NCBI GenBank assembly: GCA_046330315.1
Contig: JAXLSZ010000010.1
Coordinates: 62,001 to 126,000, forward strand
DNA length: 64,000 nucleotides
Source: JAXLSZ01 sp046330315
Lineage (GTDB): Bacteria > Actinomycetota > Thermoleophilia > Solirubrobacterales > 70-9
Direction: 5' to 3'
Every line of letters begins with the position of its first letter. The first letter of the stretch is position 1. The notes under the pieces are model-generated. The model was given only the letters and a program-made list of their open reading frames with translations. It searched no databases and was not told where the DNA came from. Made by a program: the position numbers and the translations under genes. Shown piece after piece: positions 15,298 through 23,687 of this stretch.

Positions 15298-17627
15298 GCG
15301 GCCCGCCCCAGCCGCCGCGGCCCCGCCGCACCCAGGGCGCCCAGCAGCTCCACCGCCCCGGCCTTGTGGAGCGGCTCGTTGAGGTTGCCGCACTTGGGGC
15401 TCTGCACGCAGGAGGGGCATCCCGACTCGCACGGGCACTCGGCGATCAGCCGGCGGGCGTCGGCGATCAGCCGGCCGAACTCCTCGAAGCCCTTCAGCGA
15501 GATCCCCACCCCGCCGGGGTGCCCGTCGTAGATGAAGATCGTCGGACGGCCGGTCTGCACGTGGACGTTGGTGGAGAGGCCGCCGATGTCCCAGCGGTCG
15601 CACATCGCGATCAGCGGCAGGACCGCGATCTGGCCGTGCTCGGCGGCGTGCAGGGCCCCGAGCCGGGCCTCGGCCGGGATCGCCGCGAGGGCCTCCTCGG
15701 CGATCGCGTACCACAGCGCCTGGGTGACGAAGCTCTGCTCGGGAAGCTCCAGCGAGACGATGTCGAAGGGCTCCCCCTCGGCGATCGAGACCCGCTGGTA
15801 GGCGATCACCTGCTCGGTCACCGAGACCTCGCCGAAGAACAGCTCGAAGGGGTCCGCGCCGTGGCGGCCCTCGGCCCCGGCCCCGGAAATCGTCCGGTCG
15901 ATGTAGATCTCGGTCTCCTTCCTGGGCCGGGTGAACCAGTCGCCGTCGAAGCGGCTGACCAGCGCCCGCCGGGCCCCGAGGTCGAGCGAGGAGACCTCGT
16001 AGGAGCGCCCCAGGTGCAGGTAGATCGCGCCCGGGTGGACGGTCGAAAAGGCCCGCTCGGCCTCGACCAGGCCGAGCATCTCGCCCGAGTCCCGCTCGAT
16101 CACCGCGACCGCCTCGGCCGAGGAGGAGCGCAGGGCGATGCGCGACGCCACGAACCCGCTGCGGGCGGGGCGCAGGCCGCCCCGGCCGGGGCGGAGCTCC
16201 CCGGCGGCGACGAGCGCCTCGGCCCGCTCGCGCCAGCCCGGGCCGAAGCAGCCTGCGTCCTCGTCGGTGAGCGGCAGCTCGTAGGCCGCCGCGACCAGGT
16301 GGCGGGAGGCGATCTGCTCGCTGGAGTGGTCGAGGATCGCCGACTCGACCGGGCGCCCCAGGAACTCGTCGGGGTGACGGCAGAAGAACTGGTCGAGGGC
16401 GTCCTGCCCGGCCACGTAGACCGCCAGCCCCCGCCGTCGCCGCCCCGCCCTCCCCCACATCTGCCGCAGGCTGGCTACCGTGCCGGGGAAGGTGACGCAG
16501 AGGGCCGCGTCCAGCTCGCCGACGTCGATCCCGAGCTCCAGGGCGTCGGTCGCGACCACCGCCAGCAGGTCGCCGGAGGCCAGGCGGGCCTCGATCTCGC
16601 GCCGCTGCTGGGGGGTGTAGCCGGCCCGGTAGGGAGCGATCCGCTCGGCCAGGTCCCCCTTCCCGGCGGCCACGAGCCCGTCGCGGGCGAAGCGCTGAAT
16701 CAGCTCGATGCCCCTGCGGCTGCGCAGGAAGCAGATCGTCCTCACCCCCGAGGAGACCAGCGCGACCAGCAGGTCGGCCGCCTCCGAGAGCGCCGAGCGC
16801 CGGGCCCCGCTCGCCGGATCGGCCAGCGGCGGGTTGAGCATGACGATCTCCCGGCCCGCCCCGGGGGCGCCGTCGTCGGAGACCAGCTCGAACTCCGTCC
16901 CCGTCAGGCCTTCGGCGAGCTCGGCGGGGTTGGCGATCGTCGCCGTCGCGAGGATGAAGCGCGGCTCCGAGCCGTAGGCTCGCGCCACCCTGCGCAGCCG
17001 CCTCAGGACGTTGGCGACGTGCGAGCCGAACACGCCCCTGTAGGTGTGGGCCTCGTCCACCACCACCCAGCCGAGGTTCGAGAGGAAGTCGCCCCACTGG
17101 CGGTGGTGGGGAAGCAGGCCGACGTGGAGCATGTCCGGGTTGGTCAGCACGAGGTTCGAGCGCCGCCTGATCGCCGGGCGCTCCTCGCGCGGCGTGTCGC
17201 CGTCGTAGATCGCCTCGCGGAGGCCCGGAGGGCGCAGCTCCCCCAGCTTGCGGGCCTGGTCCTGGGCGAGCGCCTTGGTCGGGTAGAGGTAGAGGGCGCG
17301 GCTCGCGGGGTCGGAGGCGATCGCGTCGAGGACCGGCAGGTTGAAGGCGAGCGACTTCCCCGAGGCGGTGCCGCTGGTGACGACGACGTCGGAGCGCCCG
17401 GCCGCGTCGAGGACCTGCGCCTGGTGGCTGTAGAGGCGCTCCACCCCGGCCGCGGAGAGAGCCGCGCGGAGCCCCGGCTGCAGGCCGGCGGGCACGGCCA
17501 CGGTGCGGGCGCGCCGGGTCCGCTCGGAGGTCTCGGCGACGACCCGGCCGTCGCGGCGGGCCGGGTCGAGCGCGATCGCCCAGGGGGTCTCGAGCAGCGA
17601 GGCCGCCCCGGAGGCGCGGCTAGACAC
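15294..17627 (-). CDS. DEAD-box helicase with C-terminal DUF1998 zinc domain (MrfA/YprA-like)
   Basis: A 777-residue SF2 helicase from GTG 17627, overlapping the end of folP by 8 bases. Walker A is 'VVVTSGTASGKSLAFNLPVL', Walker B/DEAH is 'LGWVVVDEAHTYRGVFGSH', and motif III is 'FILATATIANP'. The second RecA domain holds 'VATDALELGIDVGELDAAL' and 'MWGRAGRRRRG'. The C-terminal DUF1998 region has the four-cysteine cluster 'CPCESGCPSCVQSPKCGNLN'. This architecture matches Bacillus MrfA, which acts in mitomycin-lesion repair. The downstream GTGA overlap couples it to the LOG-like gene. Confidence 0.9.
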   Translation of the reverse strand: MSSRASGAASLLETPWAIALDPARRDGRVVAETSERTRRARTVAVPAGLQPGLRAALSAAGVERLYSHQAQVLDAAGRSDVVVTSGTASGKSLAFNLPVLDAIASDPASRALYLYPTKALAQDQARKLGELRPPGLREAIYDGDTPREERPAIRRRSNLVLTNPDMLHVGLLPHHRQWGDFLSNLGWVVVDEAHTYRGVFGSHVANVLRRLRRVARAYGSEPRFILATATIANPAELAEGLTGTEFELVSDDGAPGAGREIVMLNPPLADPASGARRSALSEAADLLVALVSSGVRTICFLRSRRGIELIQRFARDGLVAAGKGDLAERIAPYRAGYTPQQRREIEARLASGDLLAVVATDALELGIDVGELDAALCVTFPGTVASLRQMWGRAGRRRRGLAVYVAGQDALDQFFCRHPDEFLGRPVESAILDHSSEQIASRHLVAAAYELPLTDEDAGCFGPGWRERAEALVAAGELRPGRGGLRPARSGFVASRIALRSSSAEAVAVIERDSGEMLGLVEAERAFSTVHPGAIYLHLGRSYEVSSLDLGARRALVSRFDGDWFTRPRKETEIYIDRTISGAGAEGRHGADPFELFFGEVSVTEQVIAYQRVSIAEGEPFDIVSLELPEQSFVTQALWYAIAEEALAAIPAEARLGALHAAEHGQIAVLPLIAMCDRWDIGGLSTNVHVQTGRPTIFIYDGHPGGVGISLKGFEEFGRLIADARRLIAECPCESGCPSCVQSPKCGNLNEPLHKAGAVELLGALGAAGPRRLGRAA

Positions 17628-18465
17628 CCGCCGCCTCCCCCCGGATGGCGCCGGCCACCCGCATCGCCTGAAGGGCGCTTCGGTCGTGGAGGCGCAGCAC
17701 GTCCGCCCCGGCGGCGACCGCCAGGGCGACGGCGGCGACCGTCCCCCACTCCCTCTCCGCGGCGGGGAGCCGGCGCTCCCAGGACCCCGCCAGCACCGCC
17801 CCCACGAAGTCCTTCCTCGAAAGGGAGACGTAGAGGGGCCGCCCCAGCTCGCGCAGCTCGCCGAGGCGGTGGAGCACCTCCAGGTCCTGGGCGGTGGTGA
17901 GGTCAAAGTCGAGCCCCGGGTCCACGACGATCTGCTCGGGGTCCACGCCGCGGCTCTCGGCGAGCGCGATCCGCTCCCCGAACCAGGACAGGAGGTGCTC
18001 GATCGGGTCGGGGTAGCGGCGGGGCGGCCGGTCGGTGCGGGGCGGGCCCTCGATGTGGGTGAGCACGTAGCCGCAGCCCCGCCGCGCCACCAGGTCGAAC
18101 ATCTTCTCCGAGCCGCCGCCGATGTCGTTGACGGCCGCCGCCCCCGCGCCCAGGGCCGCCTCGGCGACCTGCGGGGAGAAGGTGTCCGCGGAGAGCGCCA
18201 CCCCCGCCGGTCGCAGGCCCTCCAGGGTCGCGACCAGGGCCGCGGCCTCCTTCGCGGCGGGCACCGGCGGGCCGCTGCGGGCGGCCACGGCGCCGACGTC
18301 GATCATCGCGAATCCCGCCGCGACCAGGGCCAGGCCGTCGGCGACCGCCCGCTCGGGCGTGCCGCTCCGCGCTCCCTCGAACATCGAGTCGCCGGTGACG
18401 TTGACGATCCCGGCGGCGATCGGCGCCCTGAGGTCGAGGGTTCGGTCCGCGAGTCTCCAGCCCAC
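17620..18465 (-). CDS. folP: Dihydropteroate synthase family protein
   Basis: A 281-residue TIM-barrel protein from GTG 18465 that would join pterin pyrophosphate and p-aminobenzoate in folate synthesis. Seen and conserved: 'GIVNVTGDSM' (Asn), 'AMIDVGAVAARSGP' (Asp and Arg), 'LSADTFSPQVAEAAL' (Asp), 'AVNDIGGG' (Asn), 'VVDPGLDFDL' (Asp), 'SLSRKDFVG' (Lys) and 'VLRLHDRSA' (Arg/His). Unusual: loop 1 reads NVTGDSMFEG rather than NVTPDSFSDGG, and GFGKT is replaced by DFDLT. It may therefore be a FolP2-like paralogue rather than the housekeeping enzyme. No other folate genes adjoin; it heads an operon with the helicase. Confidence 0.8.
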   Translation of the reverse strand: MGWRLADRTLDLRAPIAAGIVNVTGDSMFEGARSGTPERAVADGLALVAAGFAMIDVGAVAARSGPPVPAAKEAAALVATLEGLRPAGVALSADTFSPQVAEAALGAGAAAVNDIGGGSEKMFDLVARRGCGYVLTHIEGPPRTDRPPRRYPDPIEHLLSWFGERIALAESRGVDPEQIVVDPGLDFDLTTAQDLEVLHRLGELRELGRPLYVSLSRKDFVGAVLAGSWERRLPAAEREWGTVAAVALAVAAGADVLRLHDRSALQAMRVAGAIRGEAAGV

Positions 18466-18485
18466 TCGGCTACCGTAGCGGCCGC

Positions 18486-19298
18486 GTGCCGCTGCGCTGC
18501 GTCTACACCGACCTGGACGGGACCCTGCTCGGGCACGGCGGCTCCCTGTTCACCGACCATGCGGGGAACTTCTCGAGCGCCCAGGCCAGGGGGCTGGAGG
18601 CATGCCACCGGGCCGGCGTCGAGGTGGTGATCATGTCCGGGCGCCGCGAGGCCCAGGTCCACGAGGACGCCCGGCTGCTCGGCCAGTCCTCCTACATCTA
18701 CGAGGCGGGCTGCGCGATGGTCCTCGACGGCGAGACGACCCTGCTGACCGGCGAGATGGCCCCAAGCGAGCAGGGCACGATCTACGAGCAGATCGAGGCC
18801 GCGGGCATCCCCAAGCTGCTCTTCGAGCACTTCGACGGGCGGCTCGAGTACCACTCCCCCTGGCACACCGGCAGGGTGCTCTCCCACCTCTTCCGCGGCG
18901 AGGTGGACGTGGAGGAGGGCAACGAGCTGCTGAGGGCGAGCGGGCACCGGGAGCTGCGGCTGCTCGACAACGGGGCGATCAGCCGCCCGATGCCCGGCAT
19001 CGATGTCGCCCACGCCTACCACCTGGTGCCGCTGGGGTCGAGCAAGGCGGCCGCCGTCGCGGCGCACGCCAGGGCGCGCGGGTACGGGCCCGACGAGTGC
19101 ATCGCGATCGGCGACTCGGTCGAGGACCTCGACGCCGCCGCCGCGGTGGGGCGGTTCTTCGTCGTCGCCAACGGGCCCGAGCGCGACCCCGGCCTGCGCG
19201 GGGCGATCGCCGGCCGCGAGAAGGTGACGATCACCGAGGGCCGAAACGGCGAGGGCTTCTACGAGGCGGTGGTCGGCTCGCTGATGGAGCGGCGCTGA
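18486..19298 (+). CDS. HAD-superfamily (Cof-type) sugar phosphatase
   Basis: A 270-residue protein from GTG 18486. Motif I is 'CVYTDLDGTLLGHGG' (nucleophile and acid Asp), motif II is 'EVVIMSGRR', motif III Lys is 'PLGSSKAAAVAAHARARG' and motif IV is 'CIAIGDSVEDLDAAAAVG'. The C2B-type cap lies between about residues 85 and 190. The ordering suits the sucrose-phosphatase / mannosyl-3-phosphoglycerate phosphatase branch, though the sugar is not predictable. Only 20 bases separate it from the divergent folP. Confidence 0.88.
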   Translation: MPLRCVYTDLDGTLLGHGGSLFTDHAGNFSSAQARGLEACHRAGVEVVIMSGRREAQVHEDARLLGQSSYIYEAGCAMVLDGETTLLTGEMAPSEQGTIYEQIEAAGIPKLLFEHFDGRLEYHSPWHTGRVLSHLFRGEVDVEEGNELLRASGHRELRLLDNGAISRPMPGIDVAHAYHLVPLGSSKAAAVAAHARARGYGPDECIAIGDSVEDLDAAAAVGRFFVVANGPERDPGLRGAIAGREKVTITEGRNGEGFYEAVVGSLMERR

Positions 19299-19306
19299 GG
19301 CAACCG

Positions 19307-19378
19307 GGGCGGGCGGGGGCTCGGTCCCGGCGGCGGCAGGGCCCCGGCGGCGGGCGGGCGGGGGCTCAGTCCCGGCGC
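19307..19378. repeat. Direct repeat (period 45) between convergent genes
   Basis: GGGCGGGCGGGGGCTC followed by G/A-GTCCCGGCG appears at 19307 and 19352, with a GGCGGC-rich spacer. It fills the intergenic gap between the HAD phosphatase and SDR genes and reaches into the SDR 3' end. No other feature is seen in the gap. Confidence 0.6.
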
Positions 19379-20169
19379 GGGGCGGCCGAGCCGCCGCGGG
19401 CCCGGGCGAGCAGGTGGTCCACGGCGCGCGGCGCGAGGCCGTTGAGGGCGAGCAGGCGGACGGCCGCCGGGACGTAGACGGCGCGCCGGTCGCCCTCGAC
19501 TCCCTCCAGCAGCGCCTCGGCCACCTCCTCGGGCCTCAGCTCGGCCTCGCTGGAGCGCCAGTCCGGCATGCGGTCGCGCTGGTGGGAGTGCAGCTCGGTG
19601 GCGACCTCCCCCGGATAGACGGTGGTCACCGAGACGCCCGTGCCCGAGAGATCGTGGCGAAGCGCCTCGGCGAAGCTGCGCTCCGCGGCCTTGGTCGCCC
19701 CGTACACCGCTCCCCAGGGGAATGCCCTCAGCGCTGCCCCCGAGGAGACCACGACGACGTGGCCGGAGCCGGCCGCGAGCATCGGGCCCAGCGCCGCCTT
19801 GACCGTGTAGATCGTGCCCATCACGTTGACCATCACCATGTGCTCGGCGTCGGCCAGCGGCTGGTCGGGGAACGGGGCGTAGTGGAGGACCCCGGCGTTG
19901 GCCACCAGCAGGTCGAGGCCGCCGGCCCGCTCGGCGAAGGCCCCCACCGCGGCCTCGACGGCGTCGCGGTCCGCGATGTCGGCCTCCAGGGCGATCCCGC
20001 CCAGCTCCTCGGCGCGCCTCTCCAGCTCCTCGGCCCCGCGGGCGACCATCCCCACGGTCGCCCCGCGGGCGGCCAGGGCGCGGGCCGTGGCCAGCCCGAT
20101 CCCCTTCGATGCGCCGGTGACGAGCGCGCGCGTCTGCGGGCCGATCAGCACCGGGGGATTATCCCGCAC
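19366..20169 (-). CDS. Short-chain dehydrogenase/reductase (SDR)
   Basis: A 267-residue classical SDR. The cofactor loop is 'ALVTGASKGIGLATARALAA', 'LLVANAGVLHYAP' is the NAG motif, and the catalytic set is 'VVVVSSGAALRAFPWGAVYGA' with Ser and Tyr followed by 'ATKAAERSF' with Lys. 'TTVYPGEVATEL' is the usual PG segment. It starts at GTG 20169; an in-frame GTG six codons on (before LIGPQTRA) is also possible. NADP preference is suggested by the basic 'VARGAEELERRAEEL'. Substrate unknown. Confidence 0.9.
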   Translation of the reverse strand: MRDNPPVLIGPQTRALVTGASKGIGLATARALAARGATVGMVARGAEELERRAEELGGIALEADIADRDAVEAAVGAFAERAGGLDLLVANAGVLHYAPFPDQPLADAEHMVMVNVMGTIYTVKAALGPMLAAGSGHVVVVSSGAALRAFPWGAVYGATKAAERSFAEALRHDLSGTGVSVTTVYPGEVATELHSHQRDRMPDWRSSEAELRPEEVAEALLEGVEGDRRAVYVPAAVRLLALNGLAPRAVDHLLARARGGSAAPRRD

Positions 20170-20260
20170 CGCCCCGCCGCCGGGTGCTCGCCACGCACCG
20201 CCCGCCCCGGCGAGCCCTGTCGAAAGAATCGCCGGGATGCCTATCTGCGGTCTCGCGGGC

Positions 20261-21505
20261 TCAGGGGGTGCCGCCGGTCAGCTTGACCAGCCCGTACCAG
20301 GCGGGCTTCGCCGTCCCGTTGACCCTGAACAGGCCCGAGGTCGAGCAGAGGTTGCACGGATGCGGAGAGGTCGAGTCCGACCAGGAGAAGTAGTAGGTGC
20401 GGCCGATCCGCCAGCGCCGCAGCTTCTCGGTGAGCATGCGGTAGGCCGAGACCAGCTCGGTCTTCTGACCGATCAGCCCCCGCAGGAAGGAGTTCTCGGG
20501 GCTTGGGTCTCCCGAGCCCCAGCCGAACTCGGTCAGCCAGATCTGCTTCTTGGAGTCCCCAGCGGCGTCCATGATCGAGCGGATCGCCGCGATCTGCGGC
20601 TTCATGTACTCCGCCCTGGAGGCGTAGGGGTGCAGGGCCACCGCGTCGAAGGAGCTCCTCGCGCCGGGGACCTGGTAGAGGCGGCGCAGGAACTCGGTCG
20701 AGTACATCGCGTTCGGATAGCCGCCGGAGGGCCGCCCGAAGAGACCACCGGTGACGATCCGGATGCGGGGATCCACCGATCGGATCGCCTGGGCCGCGAC
20801 CTTCAGCAGCTCGCCGTAGTCCTCCGGCGAGGCCGGGTAGGCGAAGTAGTGGTAGTTCTCCTCGTTCCAGATCTGGAGGGCCCAGATCGGCCGTGCCGGG
20901 ACCGGGTCGGCGGTGCCGGGCGCGTGCTCTGCCCAGAAGGTGCCGCCGGGGCCGTAGCGGTGCACTACGGCCTTCAGGAAGTCCGCCCAGGCCTGCTCCT
21001 GCTCAGCCGACTTGATCGGGAGGACGGTCTCGTCGCCGTTCATCCAGTACGGGGTCCCGACGACGAAGGGAAGGACGTCCAGGCGCGCCTTGACCGCTCG
21101 CTCCATCACCATGTCGACCTTGCTGCGATCCCAGTTGTAGACGCCCTTGGTGTACTCGACGTTCGACCAGTACATCGGCAGCCGGTAGCTGGCGATGCCG
21201 CCGGCCTTCATGCGGTTGAACTCCTGCTGGCTGGGGAACCCGTAGTTGGGGTTGATCCCGTAGAAGTTCCTGGGCAGCTTCGGCTTGGGGTGCTTCTTCC
21301 GGTGGCAGCGACGCGCCCTGCGCTTCTTGCACTTGTGCTTGGCCCTCTGCGATGCCTGCTTGGCGGCGGCGGCGGGGCCTCCCGCCACTCCGGCGGCGGG
21401 CCCGACCGCGAGGGAGAGGAGGAGCGCCAGGGCGAGCAGGACGGCAGCCGAGCCCAGCGCCCTCGCGGGCCGCCTGGTTCTGCCGTCAGTGTCTTGCCGG
21501 TTCAA
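20261..21505 (-). CDS. Secreted clan-A glycoside hydrolase-like protein, copy 1
   Basis: A 414-residue protein from TTG 21505. N-terminal signal/anchor (about residues 15-45), then a Lys/Arg-rich linker with several Cys ('KCKKRRARRCHRKKHPK'), then a TIM-barrel from about 78. 'LQIWNEENYHYFAYPASPEDY' holds the acid/base NE motif, 'IWLTEFGWGSGD' the likely nucleophile Glu, and 'DAVALHPYASRAEYM' the conserved HPY. This is the pattern of GH39/GH5-like clan-A enzymes acting outside the cell. The neighbour at 21623 is a paralogue, and a 131-base block is almost identical between them. Substrate not predictable. Confidence 0.8.
   Translation of the reverse strand: MNRQDTDGRTRRPARALGSAAVLLALALLLSLAVGPAAGVAGGPAAAAKQASQRAKHKCKKRRARRCHRKKHPKPKLPRNFYGINPNYGFPSQQEFNRMKAGGIASYRLPMYWSNVEYTKGVYNWDRSKVDMVMERAVKARLDVLPFVVGTPYWMNGDETVLPIKSAEQEQAWADFLKAVVHRYGPGGTFWAEHAPGTADPVPARPIWALQIWNEENYHYFAYPASPEDYGELLKVAAQAIRSVDPRIRIVTGGLFGRPSGGYPNAMYSTEFLRRLYQVPGARSSFDAVALHPYASRAEYMKPQIAAIRSIMDAAGDSKKQIWLTEFGWGSGDPSPENSFLRGLIGQKTELVSAYRMLTEKLRRWRIGRTYYFSWSDSTSPHPCNLCSTSGLFRVNGTAKPAWYGLVKLTGGTP
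20916..21046 (-). repeat. 131-bp near-identical block shared with 22278-22408
   Basis: Aligned by eye, 129 of 131 bases match the block in the neighbouring paralogue. It covers the coding segment around 'PIKSAEQEQAWADFLKAVV' and 'RYGPGGTFWAEHAPG'. The rest of the two genes is clearly more diverged, which suggests gene conversion. Confidence 0.85.
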
Positions 21506-21622
21506 TGGATCCGTCCTTCGCCAACATCCCGATGGGCCGCCCCTGCGGCCTTCCTGGGGGCTCCAACACCCCCCGCCCCGATCCGATGCGGAGCGGGGTG
21601 AAGGAACGGAATGCTACCGGCT

Positions 21623-22819
21623 TCAGGGCTTTCCCCCGGTCAGCCCGACCAGCCCGTACCAGGCGGGCTTGGGGGTCCCGTCGAGGTAGAAGAGCCCCGA
21701 CGTGGCGCAGAGGTTGCACGGGTGCGGCGAGCGCGAGTCGGCCCAGGAGAAGTAGTAGGCGCGCCCGATCCTCCAGGCGTGCTGGTTGCGCGCCAGCATC
21801 CGGTAGGCGCTGACCAGCTCGTGCTTCTGGCCCTGCGGCCCGCGGAGGATCGAGTTCTTCGAGGTGGGCTTGGCCGAGCCCCAGCCGAACTCCGTCACCC
21901 AGATCCTCTTCTTGCGGTCTCCGGCGGCGTCCATGACGCGGCGAACCTCGGCGAGCAGCGGCTGCATCCCCGCGGCGGTCGACGAGTAGGGGTGCAGGGC
22001 GACCGCGTCGAAGGTCTTGCGGATGCCGGGAACGCGGTAGAGCCCCCTGAGGAACTCGGCGGCCGGCATCCCGTCCGGGTAGGGCGAGTCGGGCAGGCCG
22101 AAGACGCCTCCCAGGGCGACCCAGGCTCGGGGATCGACCGAGTGGATCGCCGGGGCGGCGACCTTGAGCAGCTTGGCGTAGTCGCCGGGCGAGGCCGGGT
22201 AGGTGAACCAGTGGTAGTTCTCCTCGTTCCAGATCTGCCAGACGCGGATCGGCCGGGCCGCGAGCGGGTCGGCGGACCCGGGCGCGTGCTCTGCCCAGAA
22301 GGTGCCGCCGGGGCCATAGCGGTGCACTACGGCCTTCAGGAAGTCCGCCCAGGCCTGCTCCTGCTCCGCCGACTTGATCGGGAGGACGGTCTCGTCGCCG
22401 TTCATCCACAGCGGCGAGCCCCAGAGGAAGGGGAGCACGTCCAGCCCCGCCCTGGTGGCCCGCTCGATCACCACGTCCACCTTGCTGTGGTTCCAGTCGT
22501 AAAGGCCCCGGGTGTACTCGACGTTGGACCAGTACAGCGGCATCCGGTAGCTGGCGATGCCGCCGGCCTTCATCCGGGCGAAGTCGGCGTCGGTGGGGAT
22601 CCCGTAGCTGGGGTTGATCCCGTAGAAGCGGGGCGGCAGCGGCGTCTTGGCAGCCTGGTGCCCCCGGTGCCCGCAGGCGGGGCGCTTGCCGCACGGCTTC
22701 TGCCCGGCGAGCGCCACGGCGACGGCCCCGGCGCAGAGCAGCGCCGCCGCGGCGAGGGCCAAGGCCGCCGTGGCGGAAACCCCCCCCGCTCGGGGACCGC
22801 GCCAGGGATCCGCTGCCAA
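21623..22819 (-). CDS. Secreted clan-A glycoside hydrolase-like protein, copy 2
   Basis: A 398-residue protein from TTG 22819 with an N-terminal hydrophobic signal/anchor (about 15-39), a short Cys-containing linker ('CGKRPACGHRGHQ') and a TIM-barrel from about 62. 'VWQIWNEENYHWFTYPASP' carries the acid/base Glu and 'IWVTEFGWGSAKPTSKN' the nucleophile Glu. The C-terminal 'YYFSWADSRSPHPCNLCATS' has two cysteines, also present in copy 1. It lies 117 bases upstream of copy 1 on the same strand; the two are a tandem duplication. The linker is shorter and less basic than in copy 1. Confidence 0.8.
   Translation of the reverse strand: MAADPWRGPRAGGVSATAALALAAAALLCAGAVAVALAGQKPCGKRPACGHRGHQAAKTPLPPRFYGINPSYGIPTDADFARMKAGGIASYRMPLYWSNVEYTRGLYDWNHSKVDVVIERATRAGLDVLPFLWGSPLWMNGDETVLPIKSAEQEQAWADFLKAVVHRYGPGGTFWAEHAPGSADPLAARPIRVWQIWNEENYHWFTYPASPGDYAKLLKVAAPAIHSVDPRAWVALGGVFGLPDSPYPDGMPAAEFLRGLYRVPGIRKTFDAVALHPYSSTAAGMQPLLAEVRRVMDAAGDRKKRIWVTEFGWGSAKPTSKNSILRGPQGQKHELVSAYRMLARNQHAWRIGRAYYFSWADSRSPHPCNLCATSGLFYLDGTPKPAWYGLVGLTGGKP
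22278..22408 (-). repeat. 131-bp near-identical block shared with 20916-21046
   Basis: Second member of the block described at 20916; the two visible differences are A for G near 22316 and C for A near 22367. Confidence 0.85.
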
Positions 22820-22944
22820 GTGCGGGATGCTACTCCGATCCGGCGCCGGCGCCGTTGACCCCGCGTTGCCGCCACGTTTCCGTTCACTGCGGGCGCCTCT
22901 GCCCGTGCAGGTAGGATCGGGGGCGATGAGACCGGCGGGATGCG

Positions 22945-23658
22945 ATGAGCTCTGAGCGGGTAACGGTCGCCGAGGAGGAGTACCTGCAGACGATCTTCTG
23001 GCTCAAGGAGGCCCGGCTGCCGATCACCGGCGCCAACATCGCCCGCGCCATGCAGCTCTCGCCCCCGACCGTCCACGAGATGATCGGCCGGCTCGAGAAG
23101 GACGGCTACGTGACGCGCGCCGACGACCGGTCGCTCGCCTTCACCGACAGCGGCCTCGCCCACGCCGAGAGGATCGTCCGCCGCCACCGGATGATCGAGC
23201 GCTTCCTCACCGACGTCCTCGGCATCCCCTGGGACGAGGTCCACGAGGAGGCAGAGCGCCTCGAGCACGCGATGTCCCCGATCCTCGAGGAGCGGATGCT
23301 GGCGGCGATCGGCGACGCCAAGACCTGCCCCCACGGCCACCCGATAGTCGAGGGCGCCCGCGAGGAGGGAGCGCTGCTCGCCGACGTCGAGGTCGGGGCC
23401 AGCGTCGTGGTCCTCCGCTTCGAGAACGAGGCCGAGGAGCTGCTGCACTACCTGAAGTCCACCGGGCTCTACCCCGGCCTTGAGGGCACGGTGGAGAGCT
23501 CCGAGGAGGAGGTCGTCGTCGTCTCCTCCCCCGACGGCTCCCACGAGGTCACCCGCAGCGTCGCGGAGACCGTCTCGGTGCGGGCCGATCCGTCCCCCCC
23601 GCCCAGGGCCGCCATCCCCGAGCAGCTCGTCCTCTCCAGCGACCGCTACGGCAGGTAG
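22945..23658 (+). CDS. DtxR/MntR-family metal-dependent repressor
   Basis: A 237-residue protein from ATG 22945. The winged HTH (1-65) reads 'EEYLQTIFWLKEARLPITGA' then 'MQLSPPTVHEMIGRLEKDGYV'. The metal-binding and dimerisation domain (about 70-140) has 'HRMIERFLTDVLGIPWDEVH', 'EEAERLEHAMSP' and 'TCPHGHPI', the usual His/Glu/Cys ligand positions. The C-terminal SH3/FeoA-like domain spans about 150-225. Such proteins repress metal uptake or activate storage genes under Fe2+ or Mn2+. No transporter target is adjacent, and no clear operator was recognised in the 125 bases upstream. Confidence 0.92.
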   Translation: MSSERVTVAEEEYLQTIFWLKEARLPITGANIARAMQLSPPTVHEMIGRLEKDGYVTRADDRSLAFTDSGLAHAERIVRRHRMIERFLTDVLGIPWDEVHEEAERLEHAMSPILEERMLAAIGDAKTCPHGHPIVEGAREEGALLADVEVGASVVVLRFENEAEELLHYLKSTGLYPGLEGTVESSEEEVVVVSSPDGSHEVTRSVAETVSVRADPSPPPRAAIPEQLVLSSDRYGR

Positions 23659-23687
23659 GAACGGCCCGCCCGCCGGGCGCCCGGGCC

